From assembly GCF_020089495.2 (NCBI RefSeq), contig NZ_JAIRCA020000003.1, positions 1 through 64,000 of the forward strand: DNA of 64,000 nt, read 5' to 3'. This DNA is from Streptococcus mitis subsp. hohhotensis. GTDB taxonomy: Bacteria; Bacillota; Bacilli; Lactobacillales; Streptococcaceae. Position numbers and translations under genes: made by a program. Shown in pieces: positions 1-10,459 of this stretch (the stretch's first letter is position 1; each line of letters starts with the position of its first letter). The notes under the pieces were generated by a model, which was not told where the DNA came from, ran no database searches, and worked only from the letters and a program-made list of their open reading frames with translations.

Positions 1-756
1 CTGGATCAAAACGATAAAGATTATGATATTAAAGCTGAAATTCAAGCTATTTTTACCGAACAAAAAGGAAATTACGGATATCGTCGAATCCATTTAGAAT
101 TAAGAAATCGTGGCTTCGTAGTGAACCATAAGAAGGTGCAGCGTCTGATGAAAGTACTTGGTTTAATTGCTCGAATTCGCCGTAAACGAAAGTATTCTTC
201 CTACCAAGGAGAGATTGGCAAGAAAGCAGAGAATCTCATTCAACGCCAATTTGAAGCAACCAAACCAATACAAAAGTGCTACACAGATGTGACAGAATTT
301 GCCATTCCAGCAAGTAGCCAAAAGCTTTATTTATCACCAGTTTTAGATGGCTTTAACAGCGAAATTATCTCCTACAATCTTTCTACTTCGCCGAACTTAG
401 TACAAATGAAAGCTATGCTAGAACAAGCCTTTACAGAGAACCATTACGAAAATACAATTCTCCATAGTGACCAAGGAGGGCAATACCAACACGATTTCTA
501 TCATCATTTTTTTAAGAATAAGGGAATCCAACCATCTATGTCACGTAAGGGAAATAGCCCAGATAACGGTATGATGGAATCTTTCTTTGGCATTCTTAAG
601 TCTGAAATGTTTTATGGTTATGAGAAGTCACTTCAGTCTCTTAAGCAATTGGAACAAGCCATTGTAGACTATATTGATTACTACAACAACAAACGAATTA
701 AGGTAAAACTAAAAGGACTTAGCCCCGTACAATACAGAACTAAATCCTTTGCTTAA
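1..756 (+). CDS. IS3-family transposase OrfB (5' end outside window)
   Basis: The reading frame is open from base 1 and a GTG at 121 is internal, so the gene starts before the window. The first ~50 residues form an HTH_21-like segment (around KGNYGYRRIH) and the rest is an integrase core. The DDE triad is visible: Asp in CYTDVTEF, Asp in LHSDQGGQYQ, and Glu in DNGMMESFF, with exactly 35 residues between the second Asp and the Glu, as expected for IS3-family enzymes. It would normally be made by frameshifting from an upstream orfA. The C-terminal end is intact and the stop lies 6 bp before the element's terminal repeat. The visible part shows no disruption; activity cannot be judged without the left half. 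Confidence 0.9.
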   Translation: MDQNDKDYDIKAEIQAIFTEQKGNYGYRRIHLELRNRGFVVNHKKVQRLMKVLGLIARIRRKRKYSSYQGEIGKKAENLIQRQFEATKPIQKCYTDVTEFAIPASSQKLYLSPVLDGFNSEIISYNLSTSPNLVQMKAMLEQAFTENHYENTILHSDQGGQYQHDFYHHFFKNKGIQPSMSRKGNSPDNGMMESFFGILKSEMFYGYEKSLQSLKQLEQAIVDYIDYYNNKRIKVKLKGLSPVQYRTKSFA

Positions 757-787
757 ATTAATTGTCTAACTTTTTGGGGTCAGTACA
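1..787 (+). mobile_element. 3' part of an IS3-family (IS150-type) insertion sequence
   Basis: The window opens inside an insertion sequence and contains its right end. After the transposase stop codon, 763-787 reads TGTCTAAC followed by a T run, GGGG and TCAGTACA, the usual form of an IS3-family terminal repeat (the complement begins TGTACTGACCCC). The left end and the orfA part lie outside the window, so element length and target duplication cannot be read. The right boundary at 787 is inferred from the terminal CA. Confidence 0.75.
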
Positions 788-845
788 ATATTATGCGTTT
801 TTAATTTTTCTTCAATCCATTACAATAGATAGAGAACTCAATTTC

Positions 846-1715
846 TTATAAGTAAAGGAATTTGAAAATAGCTACTGCCGCAATTGCTGCTGCGATCGGT
901 GCTACTACTGGTACCCAAGAGTACCACCATTTTGAATCGCCTTTGTGCTCACCAAGAACTGATTTTGGAAGGAAAGCATGAAGGAGACGTGGTCCCAAGT
1001 CACGGGCTGGGTTCAAGGCAGGTCCTGTAGGTCCACCAAGTGATGTTACCAAGGCCATAACAAGGAATCCAAGTGCCAAGTGAGCTACTGAAAGTCCTGA
1101 AGCAGTATGTGGTGCTACTTGGGCTTTGATTGCTAAATCAGAAAAGTCAACATTTTGACCTGCTTGACTAGCCATTTGTTTCATGTATTGAAGCACTTCA
1201 GAACCAAAGAAGTTTTTAGTCATTCCAAGGGCTGCAAAGAAAAGAACAAATGATCCAACAAACTCATTTACAAAACCATTAACAGTTGCTGCAAAATGTG
1301 ATTCTTTTGTACCATTATCCAAACTTGAAATTGTTGAGAAAGTACCCAAAATGTTGTTTGGATTTTCAGTTTTCAAGTAGTATGGGCGGTGTGTTGCCAC
1401 AACCAAGGCTTGACCAAAGATAGCACCCAAAACTTGTGCGATGATATAAGGCGCAACTTGAGCCCAAGGGAAAAGACCGCTGATTGCAAGTCCAAGAGTG
1501 AAGGCTGGGTTGATGTGGTTACCAGATACGTTACCAAACATCAAGGCTGGGATCATAACCCCCATACCATAACCAACAGCGATAACGATCCAGCCACTTT
1601 GGTGACCTTTCGTACCTTTAAGTTCAACGTTGGCAACTGCACCATTTCCAAGAATGATCAAAATAGCAGTTCCCAAAAATTCAGTGGCATATTTAATTGC
1701 CCATGTGAAATCCAT
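846..1715 (-). CDS. MIP-family aquaporin / aquaglyceroporin
   Basis: A 289-residue membrane channel of the major intrinsic protein family, expected to let water, glycerol or other small neutral solutes cross the cytoplasmic membrane. Both half-helix signatures are present: NHINPAF near residue 68 and ALNPARDLGPR near residue 234. The Asp after the second NPAR is typical of the aquaglyceroporin (GlpF-like) branch. A ~60-residue insertion around residues 120-190 makes it longer than a minimal water channel. Paralogues in this genus have been linked to glycerol uptake and to oxygen or peroxide passage; the sequence alone does not decide between them. It is a single-gene unit with its own promoter and AAGGAG ribosome site. 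The gene lies between an IS end and a decayed mgtC-like gene. Confidence 0.9.
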   Translation of the reverse strand: MDFTWAIKYATEFLGTAILIILGNGAVANVELKGTKGHQSGWIVIAVGYGMGVMIPALMFGNVSGNHINPAFTLGLAISGLFPWAQVAPYIIAQVLGAIFGQALVVATHRPYYLKTENPNNILGTFSTISSLDNGTKESHFAATVNGFVNEFVGSFVLFFAALGMTKNFFGSEVLQYMKQMASQAGQNVDFSDLAIKAQVAPHTASGLSVAHLALGFLVMALVTSLGGPTGPALNPARDLGPRLLHAFLPKSVLGEHKGDSKWWYSWVPVVAPIAAAIAAVAIFKFLYL

Positions 1716-1752
1716 TTGATAGATTCTCCTTAAAATTTTTTAGACAATCCTT

Positions 1753-1781
1753 ATTCTATCAATTTTTACATCTTTTAGCAA
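1753..1781 (-). promoter_or_regulatory. Promoter of the aquaporin gene
   Basis: On the minus strand TTGCTA (-35), a 17-bp spacer and TAGAAT (-10) preceded by TGA (extended -10) lie about 40 bp before the ATG. Confidence 0.65.
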
Positions 1782-1976
1782 CTACTTTCCCGAAAGATTG
1801 TGACAGAAAACGGTTCCAAATCTTATAAACTAATCTTTTTTCCAAGATATTCCCAGTTCATTATGTTATCTGAGCTAATCTGATGCTTTTATGTCAATTC
1901 CTACTGATACATAGTATAGGGAATAAGAAGTATCTTTCCCATTCACAAATAAAAGTTTTGCTATGAAAACAAAACT

Positions 1977-2646
1977 CTATCCTTCTAATGAAACAATCTT
2001 AACCTGATTTATATAAAAATTCTCGTCACATTGCCATAAAACCTCAGCCATATTTTTGTAAGAAATGGATTTATCGTGATCTGCTCTAATCGTAAGATTA
2101 TAACCACTTTCATTCCTATCCATGTCAATATTTAGATTGTAAAATCCCTTCTGTTCAATGAGAATATTCAAGGTATCTATTGAAGGTTTATTGGTTACAA
2201 ATCCAGTCATTCTGATATGATAATGAGTATCGCTTTTCAAAAATTTGGAGCTACTTTTCTGAACAGAGACAACAATTAGACTACAAAATAAGCCTAGAAA
2301 AGCAAAACCTGCTCCAATCTCCATCCCAATACCTGCAGTTGCCCAAATACCAGCTGCTGTGCTAATACCACTGATTTTTTTATCCCTCATCACCACCAAT
2401 GAAACTAATTCCACTGACAATTTGGGCCGCAACCCTAGAAGTATCATAATTAGGCGTATCCAAGAAAGCTTCTTTTGATAAAATCATCATTAAAGTTGCA
2501 GTTAAGGCAACCAAAATATGAGTCTTTCTCCCAGCCTGCTTGTGCTTAGATTTTCTTTCATAACCAATGATAAAACCAGAAAAACAAGACAATAAAATGA
2601 GAATAATATGTCGGACTTCAATCGGTAGAGCTATCGTATCAAGCAT
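1977..2646 (-). pseudogene. MgtC/SapB-family membrane protein, frameshifted
   Basis: Two overlapping frames together make one MgtC-like protein. The first (2646 to ~2380) has an N-terminal membrane segment and ends RVAAQIVSGISFIGGDEG; the second resumes with VVMRDKKISGISTAAGIWATA and runs to 1977 with a soluble C-terminal ACT-like part. In the family these pieces are continuous (RVAAQIVSGIGFLGAGVIMR-type motif). The break falls in a GT-rich run near 2392-2400, consistent with loss of 2 or 5 bases. Combined length is ~225 residues, the normal family size, so nothing else seems missing. MgtC proteins modulate the F-type ATPase or magnesium adaptation in pathogens. The gene has a good promoter and a GAGGAGGG ribosome site, so decay may be recent, phase-variable or a sequencing error. 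Confidence 0.82.
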
Positions 2647-2677
2647 TATTTCCCTCCTCTATCACTCATAATTTTAT

Positions 2678-2706
2678 ATTATAGTCCTAGTTGAAACTTT
2701 TTTCAA
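2678..2706 (-). promoter_or_regulatory. Promoter of the mgtC-like gene
   Basis: TTGAAA (-35), 17-bp spacer, TATAAT (-10) on the minus strand, about 30 bp upstream of the ATG at 2646. Confidence 0.75.
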
Positions 2707-2742
2707 GAGAATATATTAGTTGAAAATTGTCCTTTTTAAAAC

Positions 2743-2782
2743 AAAAAACCGCAGTTACTCTCTAGTAATAACTTGCAGTTTT
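2743..2782 (-). terminator. Rho-independent terminator after the TPR gene
   Basis: On the minus strand AAAACTGCAAGTTA pairs with TAACTGCGGTTTT (one bulge) and is followed by T residues. It lies 18 bp past the stop of the TPR gene. Confidence 0.7.
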
Positions 2783-2799
2783 CTGTAACTAATGGATTC

Positions 2800-4029
2800 T
2801 TACAATGTCTCAAACAATTCTTGCATTTGCACATCATCTGGAACCAGTTTTAAGTAAGCTTGAGCATTGACTTTTGCTTCCTCAAAGTAGCCCAATTCAC
2901 GCAAGAGATAGATATAGTGTTCCAGAAACTCTGGATTGTCCTTTAAATCTACTGCCAACTCTTGGTAAAGCTCATAGGCAGTATCCAAATCGTCCATTTC
3001 TTGATAGGAACGAGCAATCATCCACTTGGTCAAGAGATTTTCTGGCTCCTCACTTTGCAAGTCTAGAATATCCTCATAACGTTCCTGCTCCAGATAAATA
3101 GTTGCTAGACGGAGTAAGATTTCTTCCGTATCCTCAGCATCTTCTTTAGCAGTAAGGAGGTAGTTCTCTGCTCCACTAGCATCATGCAATTCATAGGAAA
3201 ATTGTGAAGCTACTAACAAGAGTCTTGTTTCAAAAGGATTTTTCTCCAAGCCTTGCTTAGCGATACGCAGGGCTTCTTGAACTTGATGTTCCTTATGTAA
3301 GGCCTGGCTATAACCATATTCATAGCCTTCAAAGTCAGGAGAAATGGTATCGATCTGCTTAAAGTAGAGGACAGCTTTTTGGTATTCTTCTTGATCAAAG
3401 TAAAGACTGGCCAACTCAAAAGCTGTCAGGTCATCGTATTCTAACTCCAGGGCTTTTTCTAAAAACTCTATAGCTGTTTCAAATTTCCCTAACTGGGCAT
3501 AGGCAAAGCCAATTCGTTGATAGGTGGAAATGCCTGTTTGCTCATAAATAGTACGATTATCTAACTGAGCATAGCCTTTAATAGCTTCTTGGTAATTTTC
3601 CAACTCACTATCCAACTCTGCTAAACCCAATATCAAGAGAGGATCCTCTGAGTAAGTCAATGCTTCTAACAATTTCTCACGCGCCACATCTGTCAAACCT
3701 TCCATCTGGTAAAGGTCTGCCTTCAGAGCCAAAGCAGAAACATACCAGTCACTGTCAGCTTGGATTTCCTCTAGGTAAGCAAAGGCTTCTTCTATTTGAC
3801 CATCTTCGCTAGCAATTGCTGCTAGATTTAGATTAACCTCTGGAAAGTCCTCTACGATTTTCAGGTAAATTTCCTTGGCCTGAGGATAGAAACCAATTCC
3901 TTCTAGATAAGTCGCTAATTCATAAAGAAGCTCACTTGGATCATTTTCTAAAGCTTTGACGAAATAATGTTCTGCCTTAACTAAATCTTGCTCTTCCAAA
4001 GCCTGTAACATCTGTTGACTATTGTTCAC
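2800..4029 (-). CDS. Tetratricopeptide-repeat protein
   Basis: A 409-residue cytosolic protein made almost entirely of TPR helices (for example LGKFETAIEFLEKALELE near 180-197 and YQEMDDLDTAYELYQELA near 340). No signal peptide or catalytic motif is seen. TPR arrays act as protein-binding scaffolds; the partner is unknown. The start is GTG at 4029, with GGAGAGGAAG ahead of it, and overlaps the end of the AI-2E-type permease gene by 11 bp, so the two are co-transcribed and probably translationally coupled. A terminator follows. Conserved pairing with the permease suggests a shared role, but none can be named from sequence. Confidence 0.88.
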   Translation of the reverse strand: MNNSQQMLQALEEQDLVKAEHYFVKALENDPSELLYELATYLEGIGFYPQAKEIYLKIVEDFPEVNLNLAAIASEDGQIEEAFAYLEEIQADSDWYVSALALKADLYQMEGLTDVAREKLLEALTYSEDPLLILGLAELDSELENYQEAIKGYAQLDNRTIYEQTGISTYQRIGFAYAQLGKFETAIEFLEKALELEYDDLTAFELASLYFDQEEYQKAVLYFKQIDTISPDFEGYEYGYSQALHKEHQVQEALRIAKQGLEKNPFETRLLLVASQFSYELHDASGAENYLLTAKEDAEDTEEILLRLATIYLEQERYEDILDLQSEEPENLLTKWMIARSYQEMDDLDTAYELYQELAVDLKDNPEFLEHYIYLLRELGYFEEAKVNAQAYLKLVPDDVQMQELFETL

Positions 4030-5185
4030 TCTTAGCTTCCTCTCCCTCTAGTTCATATAGGCCACTGACTACCTTATACCATTCAAAAATCGCTGAAATG
4101 ACAACTTTAGCAGAGGCATAAACCGGAATACCGAGCAAGACTCCCCAGATGCCAAACATGGATCCTGAAGTTAACAAGACAAAGAGAACATTAATGGGAT
4201 GGATGTTTAATTGACTTCCCAAAATCAATGGAGAGACAAAACGACCTTCAATAGTTTGTTCTACGATAAAGACAATCACTACTTTCAAAAGCATGACTGG
4301 CCCAGCAATCAAACCCAATACTAGGGCAGGAAGCATGGCTAGGAAACTACCAAGATAAGGAACCAGATTTAAGATACCAGCAGTAACACCAAGCGTAACC
4401 GCATAGCGTAGACCAATTATCTTAAAGAAGATCATAAACATTACCGCAACAATAATAGCCACTGTTACTTGTCCTCGAACATAGTTAGACAACTGCTGAT
4501 TCACATCTGATAAAACTTGTCCAACAGGTTCTTTCAATTTCGTTGGCATGAATTGGGTCAAATAGTGACGCAGGCCTTTCCCATCACGTAAGAGATAAAA
4601 GAGCATGAAAGGAACGATAATCAAGGCAACAATCACTTGAGATGCCCCACTAATAAAGGCACTCACCCAGTTTACTGCCTGAGAAGAAACCTTGCTCGCC
4701 CAAACTGTAGCCTGACTAGAGAAGTTTGTCAAAACTTGCTCTAACTGAGGTCTGAAATCATCTGGTAAACGCTTGGTTACCAAATCATCAATAACCCGAT
4801 CAGCATCTTCAAGATAGATTGGTACATTTCTTGCAAATGTTAAAACTTGACGTTGCAGATTTGGAATAGCTACTGCCAAGCCCCAAATGATAAAAAGAGC
4901 GATGATGACAAAGACAATAGTGATAGCTATAACACGATTAACCTTATGCTTCTCCATCCAATCAACAATAGGATTTAATAAATAATATAGCAAACCAGAT
5001 AGAATAACTGGCAGCATCACGACTGCCAAAAAGTCTAAAACAGGTGAAAATAGAAAACTAATCTTACTTAAAATAAAAAGATTCAGTCCCAATAATAAGG
5101 TTACCAAAAATACCGTAATGGCCTTGTTATCCAAAAACCACTTGAAAAACCAAGACAGGCTAAAATGTTTCTCTTTTTGCTCCAT
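4019..5185 (-). CDS. AI-2E / PerM-family membrane transporter
   Basis: A 388-residue polytopic membrane protein. Hydrophobic segments lie at ~15-35, 40-65, 85-110, 180-200 and in a dense C-terminal set at ~245-370, with the family-typical LNLVPYLGSFLA stretch near 280. The soluble region at ~115-175 between the helices matches the family layout. Members include the Na+/H+ antiporter-like and AI-2 exporter TqsA/PerM proteins; which substrate applies here is unknown. The ATG at 5185 has an AAGGAAG ribosome site. First gene of a two-gene unit with the TPR protein. Confidence 0.88.
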   Translation of the reverse strand: MEQKEKHFSLSWFFKWFLDNKAITVFLVTLLLGLNLFILSKISFLFSPVLDFLAVVMLPVILSGLLYYLLNPIVDWMEKHKVNRVIAITIVFVIIALFIIWGLAVAIPNLQRQVLTFARNVPIYLEDADRVIDDLVTKRLPDDFRPQLEQVLTNFSSQATVWASKVSSQAVNWVSAFISGASQVIVALIIVPFMLFYLLRDGKGLRHYLTQFMPTKLKEPVGQVLSDVNQQLSNYVRGQVTVAIIVAVMFMIFFKIIGLRYAVTLGVTAGILNLVPYLGSFLAMLPALVLGLIAGPVMLLKVVIVFIVEQTIEGRFVSPLILGSQLNIHPINVLFVLLTSGSMFGIWGVLLGIPVYASAKVVISAIFEWYKVVSGLYELEGEEAKSEQ

Positions 5186-5211
5186 AAATACTTCCTTTCT
5201 ATTGTTCTCCC

Positions 5212-5220
5212 ATTATACCA
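5212..5220 (-). promoter_or_regulatory. Extended -10 promoter of the permease/TPR operon
   Basis: TGGTATAAT on the minus strand about 27 bp before the permease ATG; no convincing -35, as is common for TGn-TATAAT promoters. Confidence 0.65.
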
Positions 5221-5273
5221 TTTTTAAATCAAAATAACTCTTTTTTAAAGTGCTTACATGGAGACCGCGACAT

Positions 5274-5300
5274 AAAAAATCTCCTCAAAAGAGGAGATTT
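5274..5300 (-). terminator. Terminator of the peptide-binding lipoprotein gene
   Basis: AAATCTCCTC and GAGGAGATTT form a perfect stem with a TTTT loop on the minus strand, followed by T6; it starts 3 bp after the stop codon. Confidence 0.88.
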
Positions 5301-5302
5301 GA

Positions 5303-7285
5303 TTAGTCTTGAATATGACGGTCTAAGTTCTTCTGATAATCAGCATTGGATTTGGCTTTTTCATCAGCAAATTTCTTGCGGAACTCATCCATTTCTTTAG
5401 TAGTGACAATCTTATCTTGGATTTTCAGATACTTGTAGCTATTTTCACTAGTCTTGTCACCTACCCAGCCACCGGCACCACTGCCAGGAACCATTTTCGT
5501 CACTAGCATTTGAGCACCATCAGAGTATACTGGAATAACAAGTGCACTATCTGACAACCAAGCTTGGGCCTTAGAATATTTGGAATAACGTTTTTGAAGG
5601 TCTGTTTTCTCACTATTTGCATCATCAATCAGTTCTTTGTATTTATCCAATCCAACTGTTTTAATAACTGGATTGTCTGTTCCTGGTGCCACACCAAGAG
5701 CACTTAGGAGACTTGGACCTGAAGTTGGATCAAATACATCTAGATAAGTCGATGGATCTGCAAAGTCTGGAGTCCAACCACTGACTGCATTAATATCCCA
5801 GTCAGTATTTGCATTGGAAGTAGCTAGAGTAGTCATACTTCCCAATTCGTCATCAGAAACTTGTTGAATATCAACAACTACATTGTCAGAGCCTAAGGCT
5901 TCCTCAATGGATTGTTTATAAGACTGAACCTGACGAATAAAATCTGGATTTGATGAAGAAATTGGCAAATCTAAATGAATTGGGAACTGGACTCCATCAG
6001 CTTGAAGAGTTTTCTTAGCAGCTTCAAATTTAGCTTTAGCCTTATCTACATTATGAAGTGAATCCTGGGCATCATCAAGACTGACATCTTTCCATACACC
6101 ATCTAATTTATCCAATTCTGCCTTAGCTACTTGTCCAAATGACTGCTCTCCTACCTGTACAAATGTTGGAGGGGTTAAACTTGTACGTAATTTACGCGGT
6201 GCTACTTCGTCCCCAAATACTTGAGAGATTCCTGCTTTACGATCTGTAGCAAAAGCCAAGGATTGACGGAAATCTTTGTTCAGCAAAGCCTTCTTAGTAG
6301 ATGATTTTTCTGCATCACTTGTTTTAGCGGTGTGATTGTAGGCAACACGGTCAATATTGGTCGAAATATAGAAAGTAGTTCCTTGTTGTTGACTATAAAT
6401 AATGTTATCTTTATATTTTTCTTTTAGCCGTTCATAGTTAGCAGAGTTTTTAAAGAGAGGTGCTGCAGGATAATTTCCTTCATCAAAACCACGTCCCAAA
6501 GAGTCTGCATCCTGACCATCAAAGTAAGACAACTTAATATCATCAATAAAGACATTTTGTTTATCCCAATAGTTTTGGTTTTTGGTCATTTCGATAGAAG
6601 ATTTAGAGGTAAGCCCCTTAAGAAGGAAAGCCCCATTGTAGAGAATGCTCGTTACATCAGTCGCCTTACCAAAGTCATCTCCTTTAGAAGCCAAAAAATC
6701 TCCACTTACTGGAGCTAGAACTCCCATCGTTGTCTTAGAATTCCAGAAAGATTCTGGATGATTCAAAGTGTAAACAACAGTATAATCGTCTGTTGCTTTT
6801 ACACCAACAGTAGAAAAATCCGTTGTTTTCCCATTTACATAGTCATCCAATCCTTTGATAGAATCCTGTACAAGATAAAGTGCTTCTGATTTCTTGTCAG
6901 CTGCGTGTTTTAAACCAGTTACAAAGTCTTGAGCCTTAACTTCTCCATACTCTTCTCCTTCATTGGTATACCACTTGATACCCTTACGAATTTTATAGGT
7001 ATAGGTCAAACCATCTTTGGAAACAGTCCAATCTTCTGCAACTGATGGTACTAGATTCCCGTATTGATCATTTTCCAGTAGTCCATCAATGACATTACCA
7101 GTAATCTGTTTTGTAGACTTTTGCCCAGAAACTGTATAATCCAGAGTCGCAGGATCTGATGAAAATACATAGGCATAAGTAACTGGTTTAGTTGCTTCCT
7201 TATTCCCATTACCAGATGAACAAGCTGCTAGAACAGTTGCTGAGAGTACAGCAACTCCTGCTGCTAAAAAAACTCGTTTTTTCAT
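5303..7285 (-). CDS. Oligopeptide ABC transporter substrate-binding lipoprotein (Ami/Ali type)
   Basis: A 660-residue lipoprotein that captures oligopeptides for the Ami permease. The start is the ATG at 7285 (AAGGAG at a proper distance), giving MKKRVF, a hydrophobic signal and lipobox LAAC with Cys22; an in-frame ATG at 7333 lies within the promoter and is rejected. The mature part is an SBP_bac_5 domain (DPATLDY, LLENDQYGNLVPSVAEDW, then a long two-lobed fold) ending in a charged helix. The length equals that of AmiA, AliA and AliB of pneumococcus; wording near the C-terminus (YKYLKIQDKIVTTKE) is closest to AliB among those I recall, but the protein is not identical to any, so no symbol is given. 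It stands alone without permease genes, as the Ali proteins do, and would use AmiCDEF encoded elsewhere. Confidence 0.92.
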   Translation of the reverse strand: MKKRVFLAAGVAVLSATVLAACSSGNGNKEATKPVTYAYVFSSDPATLDYTVSGQKSTKQITGNVIDGLLENDQYGNLVPSVAEDWTVSKDGLTYTYKIRKGIKWYTNEGEEYGEVKAQDFVTGLKHAADKKSEALYLVQDSIKGLDDYVNGKTTDFSTVGVKATDDYTVVYTLNHPESFWNSKTTMGVLAPVSGDFLASKGDDFGKATDVTSILYNGAFLLKGLTSKSSIEMTKNQNYWDKQNVFIDDIKLSYFDGQDADSLGRGFDEGNYPAAPLFKNSANYERLKEKYKDNIIYSQQQGTTFYISTNIDRVAYNHTAKTSDAEKSSTKKALLNKDFRQSLAFATDRKAGISQVFGDEVAPRKLRTSLTPPTFVQVGEQSFGQVAKAELDKLDGVWKDVSLDDAQDSLHNVDKAKAKFEAAKKTLQADGVQFPIHLDLPISSSNPDFIRQVQSYKQSIEEALGSDNVVVDIQQVSDDELGSMTTLATSNANTDWDINAVSGWTPDFADPSTYLDVFDPTSGPSLLSALGVAPGTDNPVIKTVGLDKYKELIDDANSEKTDLQKRYSKYSKAQAWLSDSALVIPVYSDGAQMLVTKMVPGSGAGGWVGDKTSENSYKYLKIQDKIVTTKEMDEFRKKFADEKAKSNADYQKNLDRHIQD

Positions 7286-7316
7286 AGTCAAACTCCTTTG
7301 ATAATGAGATAGATTT

Positions 7317-7344
7317 ATTATAGCACTTTTCAAAAGGAAATCAA
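7317..7344 (-). promoter_or_regulatory. Promoter of the peptide-binding lipoprotein gene
   Basis: TTGATT (-35), 16-bp spacer, TATAAT (-10) with TGC in front (extended -10), 32 bp upstream of the chosen ATG at 7285. Confidence 0.75.
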
Positions 7345-7419
7345 TACAAAACTAAGCTTAATTTGATATTTTATTATATTTATTTCTGTGTTATAGAGTT
7401 CCTCTAACTAAAATTTTTG

Positions 7420-7428
7420 TGATATAAT
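7420..7428 (+). promoter_or_regulatory. Extended -10 promoter of the lactonase gene
   Basis: TGATATAAT on the plus strand, 30 bp before the ATG at 7458. No strong -35 is present. Confidence 0.65.
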
Positions 7429-7457
7429 AGTATTATCTTTATTATAGAGGTAAAGTT

Positions 7458-8379
7458 ATGAAAGAAACTGTTTATTTTGGAACTTATACACGTCGTACTT
7501 CCCAAGGGATTTACAAGGCAGACTTTGATACAGAAACTGGTCAGCTTTCAAATCTAGAACTTTTTGCTCCTGAACCAAGTCCAACCTACCTTGCTTTTGA
7601 CCAGCACCAACACCTATACACCGTTGGTAGTCAAGACAATAAGGGGGGGATTGCAGCCTATCAAACTGATGGAACTTTATTAAATCATGTCGTTGAAGAA
7701 GGAGCTCCCCACTGTTATGTTGCTGTTGATGAAAAGCGTGATTTGGTCTATGCAGCCAACTACCATAAAGGACAGGTCCTTGTTTATAAACGTCAGAAAG
7801 ACGGTAGTCTTCTACTTAGTGACCTGTGATTTGGGTACTGACCAAGTCATCACTTATGACCTTGATCAAGAAGGGAAATTATCTAAGCTCTATACCTATC
7901 ACAGCCAGCCAGGATCAGGCTCACGCCATATCGTTTTCCATAACCACTATAAAATTGCTTATCTGATTTGCGAACTCAATAGCACTATTGAAGTTCTAAT
8001 CTACGATGGTGTTGGCGAATTTGAACGCATGCAGGTCATTTCAACTCTACCAGACGGTTATGAAGGCTTTAATGGAACTGCTGCTATTCGTCTCTCTAAA
8101 GACGGTAAATACCTCTACGCTTCTAACCGTGGCCATGATTCTATCGCAGTATATACAATCCTTGCGGACGGTAGCTTAGAGTTGTTAGAAATCGTTCCGA
8201 CACATGGTCAGACTCCACGTGATTTTGATTTGACGCCAGACCAAGAATTTGTCATTGCTGTCCATCAAGACTCTGACAATGCAACCGTTTTTAAACGCAA
8301 TACTGAAACTGGTCGTCTAGCCGAACTTTCCAACGACTTCCATGTTCCAGAAGCGGTCTGCATCAGTTTTGCCCCTTAA
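7458..8379 (+). pseudogene. Lactonase-family (6-phosphogluconolactonase-like) gene with internal deletion and frameshift
   Basis: Seven-bladed beta-propeller lactonase (PF10282, YbhE/Pgl type), which would hydrolyse 6-phosphogluconolactone in the pentose phosphate pathway. Frame one starts at 7458 (MKETVYFGTYTRR) and stops at 7827-7829 after KDGSLLLSDL. The protein continues in another frame from about 7815 (LVTCDLGTDQVITYDL) to 8379. In family members ~25-30 residues, including a His-rich stretch before the CDLGTD motif, sit between these two parts. They are absent here, so the break is a deletion of about 75-95 bp that also shifts the frame, not a single-base slip. Joined length is ~305 against a usual ~335-340. 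The product would lack one propeller strand set and is presumed inactive. Promoter and terminator remain. Confidence 0.85.
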
Positions 8380-8390
8380 GAAACCATAAA

Positions 8391-8422
8391 AAATGAACTT
8401 GGTAACTCAAGTTCATTTTTTT
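8391..8422. terminator. Bidirectional terminator between lactonase and atpC
   Basis: AAATGAACTT / AAGTTCATTT stem with an 8-base loop, A-rich on the left and T7 on the right, so it can end both the lactonase transcript and the converging atp operon. Confidence 0.85.
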
Positions 8423-8423
8423 C

Positions 8424-8843
8424 TTATAGTCTTTTTCCGACATTAATACGGTTAATGGCACGTTGCAGTGCAATCTTCGCACGACGTTCTTGATCAATCA
8501 AGTTTTTATCTTGTGCTTCTTCAATTTCACGCTCTGCTCGAAGTTTGGCACGTTCTGCACGACTGATATCGATATCACGAGCACGTTCTGCAGAATCCGC
8601 AACGATTGTGATGGTATTATTGGCAATTTCAATAACACCTCCGTTTACTGCAATCCAGTTCACGTGATCTTCATCATCAATACGTTTTACCTTTACTTCA
8701 TCAACTGCTAAAACCGCAATCATATTTTCATGTCGTGGCAAGATCCCCATCTCACCATCCAGAGTTCGAACCGATACATAGCTGGCATGGTGATCATAGA
8801 CGAGACCATCTGGTGTCACGATCTGGACAGTTAACTGAGCCAT
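8424..8843 (-). CDS. atpC: F1Fo ATP synthase epsilon subunit
   Basis: A 139-residue subunit of the F1 central stalk that couples rotation to catalysis and restrains ATP hydrolysis. The N-terminal beta-sandwich begins [17 protein letters not shown] and contains [13 protein letters not shown]; the C-terminal helical pair is [20 protein letters not shown] onward. Last gene of the eight-gene operon, 10 bp after atpD, followed by the shared terminator. Confidence 0.97.
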   Translation of the reverse strand: MAQLTVQIVTPDGLVYDHHASYVSVRTLDGEMGILPRHENMIAVLAVDEVKVKRIDDEDHVNWIAVNGGVIEIANNTITIVADSAERARDIDISRAERAKLRAEREIEEAQDKNLIDQERRAKIALQRAINRINVGKRL

Positions 8844-8853
8844 AGATCACCTC

Positions 8854-10269
<1,416 letters not shown>

Positions 10270-10315
10270 CTATTCTATATAAGATACTGTCGGTTCCTAG
10301 CTCAACTAGGTCCTA

Positions 10316-10430
10316 ATACTCTTCGAAAATCTCTTCAAACCACGTCAGCTCTATCTGCAACCTCAAAACAATGTTTTGAGCAGCCTGCGGCTAGCTTCCT
10401 AGTTTGCTCTTTGATTTTCATTGAGTATAA
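10316..10430 (-). repeat. BOX element (boxA-boxC, shortened) inside the atp operon
   Basis: Begins ATACTCTTCGAAAATCTCTT, carries CCACGTCAG, CTACAACCTC-like and GCCTGCGGCTAG blocks, and ends TTTTCATTGAGTATAA, all known parts of the mitis-group BOX repeat. Compared with the copy at 20329-20480 it lacks about 37 bp after CACGTCAG. The strand is not certain. Confidence 0.88.
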
Positions 10431-10459
10431 GTTCATTTTCATACGAGCTGGACTAGAGC

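Noticed and set aside
7286..7333. Longer N-terminus for the peptide-binding lipoprotein
   Set aside because: It crosses the -10 region and would bury the lipoprotein signal behind 16 extra residues; the internal ATG has the ribosome site.
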